A stretch of 64,000 bases of DNA, from assembly GCA_948470475.1 (NCBI GenBank), contig OX419335.1:28534691-28598690 (forward strand), in the 5' to 3' direction. This DNA is from Galaxea fascicularis. Taxonomy: Eukaryota; Cnidaria; Anthozoa; Scleractinia; Euphylliidae. This document shows positions 61,782-64,000 of this stretch, piece after piece. The position numbers and the translations under genes are program-made. The notes under the pieces were generated by a model that saw only the letters and a list, made by a program, of their open reading frames with translations, ran no database searches and was not told where the DNA came from. The stretch's first letter is position 1, and the number at the start of each line of letters is the position of its first letter.

Positions 61782-63587
61782 CTAGCCACTGTCTACGAGG
61801 CCAATGAAATCGTTGATTTTATAAAGCATCAAGTACATTCCGTCCATGGTGAAGTTGACCAGCCATGAAGTGTTCTTGTCAAACCACCTGATAAAAAACG
61901 CCAGTGAGTATCGCTTCTCTATGCACTTAAACTTCTCGGTTAAGTCGACCTGTTGGAAACACAAAGGATCCATTTTTAAATTCATAGCAGATTCTTTCTT
62001 ATTTGTAACTGCTTCAGCGGTCAGCCGTGAAACCACCTCCTATCCCTTATCGCTTGGCAATTCCAAACGAAGATATAATACTTTCAACAAGTTGGAATGT
62101 GGGAGTTTTTAGGTAAATGTGCTTTAAATAAATTTGATTTTGTTTTGATTTTGTAGAAATTCTGTAGAAATTTCTGCCGCACTGCCGGGCAGTTCGAGAG
62201 CCTTTCCGGTTGCCAGGCAAACAGCCACTCCGTTTTTTTCTTGTATTGAACTGTCCAACTCCATTTACACGTAAAAGGAGTTTTATTACCGCCCACTCCA
62301 CAACGTACTGATTTAATAAAACAGCCAAGATTACCTCAGATTGTTTGCGCGACTCGGAACATCTTAATCATGCAGTCACTTTGTATCAAATTTGGCAGCT
62401 GAAGATACCCTCGCGACTTTATGCAAATATTTCTGTAGTTTTGTTGTCCTACCTGTCACTTGATTTCAACAGAATTAGTCGCTAATTTGAAATATTTTGA
62501 TCTAAGGAATATGCCTCATTGGCCTTATTGTGTTACTTATTCAGTTGACGGTTTGAACTTGACAGTATAGGATGGCGACCAGCCTCAATCTGTAATTTGT
62601 TATTTTGCAATTTAAGGTCGTTTGAAAACCAAACAAAAAATGAAACATTTCTGTTGATTACTGGAAGAGAAGACTACATTCAGCGAGTAATATAGTCATA
62701 AATATTCAAACAGATGAACACACTTTTGGATTTGTTATTTGCGTTTGATTTTTGTGTAATTATATATGAGACTCCTTGCAATTTCATTTTAATTTATACG
62801 AAGCGTAAGAAAAAGAAAGAAACAAAAAAAAAGGGTACATCTATAAGTATTTAAAAGTTCTTTAAATATCTTAAACCACAGAGAAGCTCGAATGCTGTTA
62901 AGCGGTTCAATACAGAAGCTCAAGTTTGAAAATTTGTTCTGTTTGCTTTAGTAAAACTCGGCTTCCAAATTGCACCGACGACAAGGAAGAAATGTAGAAC
63001 AGAAAAAGCGCAACCGAGGCTCTATGTTGGTACTACTCAGCATAATTAAACTGCCAACTTAGACCGAGACATTTTCTTACCCATCCGCCCTGCCTACGTA
63101 TCCAAACCGCCAAATGATCGAGCACGTAAAGGCGTACACAGCTTAACACGGATTTAACCAGCTCTGGACGTCCCTGTGTAATGCAGTCGGTGCTTATGGC
63201 AGCGGCAAATGCGAACAATGAAACAATCCTACCCCAAGTGACTCCGTCACGAAACAGCTCGCGGCCAAAGTTACGGAAAATGTCACCGACGATCGCTTCG
63301 CTTCGTAGCTTAACCTTGAGCTGTTTGGAAACGTTGTTGTAAAGATGAGGGTACGAAGACTCCAGAAGCTCGCCCACTTCGATTATTTTCGCAGAAATTA
63401 CATATATGTCCTCAGACACCGCTTCAGGACGAATGAATTCGAGGCCAGACTCTATATTTAAGCGTTTCAGTCGCTCTTCGATATAATCAAGGCAATATAG
63501 ATTTCCATCGTTCGCGATCGATACGTGCTCCTCGTTGAGTTTCGCCTCTATGAAGGGTTTCAGCTTTTTAGTGACAGATTTAAGCAT
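61782..63587 (-). CDS. BOK: BOK-like Bcl-2 family protein, two exons
   Basis: Exon 1 is 63081-63587 (169 codons, ATG at 63587) and exon 2 is 61782-61949 (55 codons plus TAG). They join in phase 0, giving 224 aa. Bcl-2 family proteins control mitochondrial outer-membrane permeabilisation in apoptosis. BH3 lies at about residues 67-83 (IIEVGELLESSYPHLYNN, with Gly-Glu where Gly-Asp is usual). BH1 is at 110-129 (ELFRDGVTWGRIVSLFAFAA). BH2 ends at WIRRQGGW. The run from BH3 to BH2 is closest to BOK. The intron falls directly after the BH2 Trp, the position conserved across the Bcl-2 family. Exon 2 follows a good TTTCCAACAG acceptor, but its tail (SWLVNFTMDGMYLMLY) is only a weak membrane anchor, so exon 2 is less certain than exon 1. 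Confidence 0.82.
61950..63080 (-). other. BOK-like gene intron
   Basis: The 1.1-kb intron has a GTAAGA donor at 63080 and a CAG acceptor at 61950. It is AT-rich and holds no further coding segment or repeat that I recognise. Confidence 0.6.
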
Positions 63588-64000
63588 GGTTGCTCAAAGA
63601 TTATTTTGTCGCGCATTGAATCCCGGCTGTTTTTTGTTGATCGCTGATGAAAACATTACAGTAAAAGCATACGCCTATAAAGCAGAGTGACAGGTGGATT
63701 TTAGGGAACTCGGTGCAGGTGGCATTTTAGTGGCTTCCCCAGGCTAAACAGCTTTTTAATGATTTCCCCGAATTTGAATGAGCTTCTACGAGCGGTTCAC
63801 ATAGGTTCGGCTTAATTTCATTTAAATAAGTTCGATGGGTCAAATGACTTAGGATTGGATTGTGAGTTCAGTTAAATAGATCCCTACAGGCTAAACACAA
63901 TCTGGATGGTTTCTCACCCACTTAATGGCTTTTGAATTGTCTCTTTGACTGACTGAGGCAACACGTGAATAACGTCTTTTCTGAACACAATGCCTGAATG
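63588..64000 (-). promoter_or_regulatory. Upstream region of the BOK-like gene
   Basis: The sequence 5' of the BOK-like start codon shows no ORF, no clear TATA box and no repeat. It presumably contains 5' UTR and promoter. Confidence 0.3.

Overview
This window is animal nuclear DNA, most probably from an anthozoan cnidarian (a stony coral or close relative). The evidence is AT-rich introns with GT/AG junctions, animal-type gene families, tRNA-derived SINEs, a Penelope-like retroelement with a GIY-YIG domain, and many short inverted-repeat DNA elements. Species is not determined. The gene models below come from following exons by eye, requiring splice sites and matching reading phase at every junction.

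Layout: (1) 1229-7187, plus strand: a complete six-exon PRPF38B pre-mRNA splicing factor gene (PRP38 domain plus RS tail, 359 aa) with a poly(A) signal at 8021. (2) About 9923 to at least 59006, plus strand: one very large gene of at least 33 coding exons that join in phase into at least 1,116 codons. It encodes a PH domain, a coiled-coil linker, a TBC Rab-GAP domain with both catalytic fingers, a C-terminal beta-propeller and an acidic tail. Its last exon is not resolved. (3) 24422-25930, minus strand: an intronless seven-pass membrane protein of the PRRT3/PRRT4 kind, nested in the 9.7-kb intron 11 of the TBC gene. (4) 61782-63587, minus strand: a two-exon BOK-like Bcl-2 family gene, convergent with the TBC gene.

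The rest is mostly introns filled with mobile DNA. It includes a decayed Penelope-like element (38840-41530), a short PIF/Harbinger derivative with TTA target duplication and a transposase N-terminal fragment (21274-22041), a LINE 3' tail (58190-58556), four tRNA-SINE copies, and more than a dozen foldback or TIR elements, densest from 11.4 to 17.4 kb. Three unrelated-looking repeats carry hammerhead-ribozyme-like cores.

The genes do not form an operon or common pathway. They are independent eukaryotic loci (splicing, Rab/membrane traffic, an orphan membrane protein, apoptosis). The items most worth checking are the PH-TBC-propeller domain order, the hammerhead-like cores, and the palindromic repeat structure of the Harbinger element.
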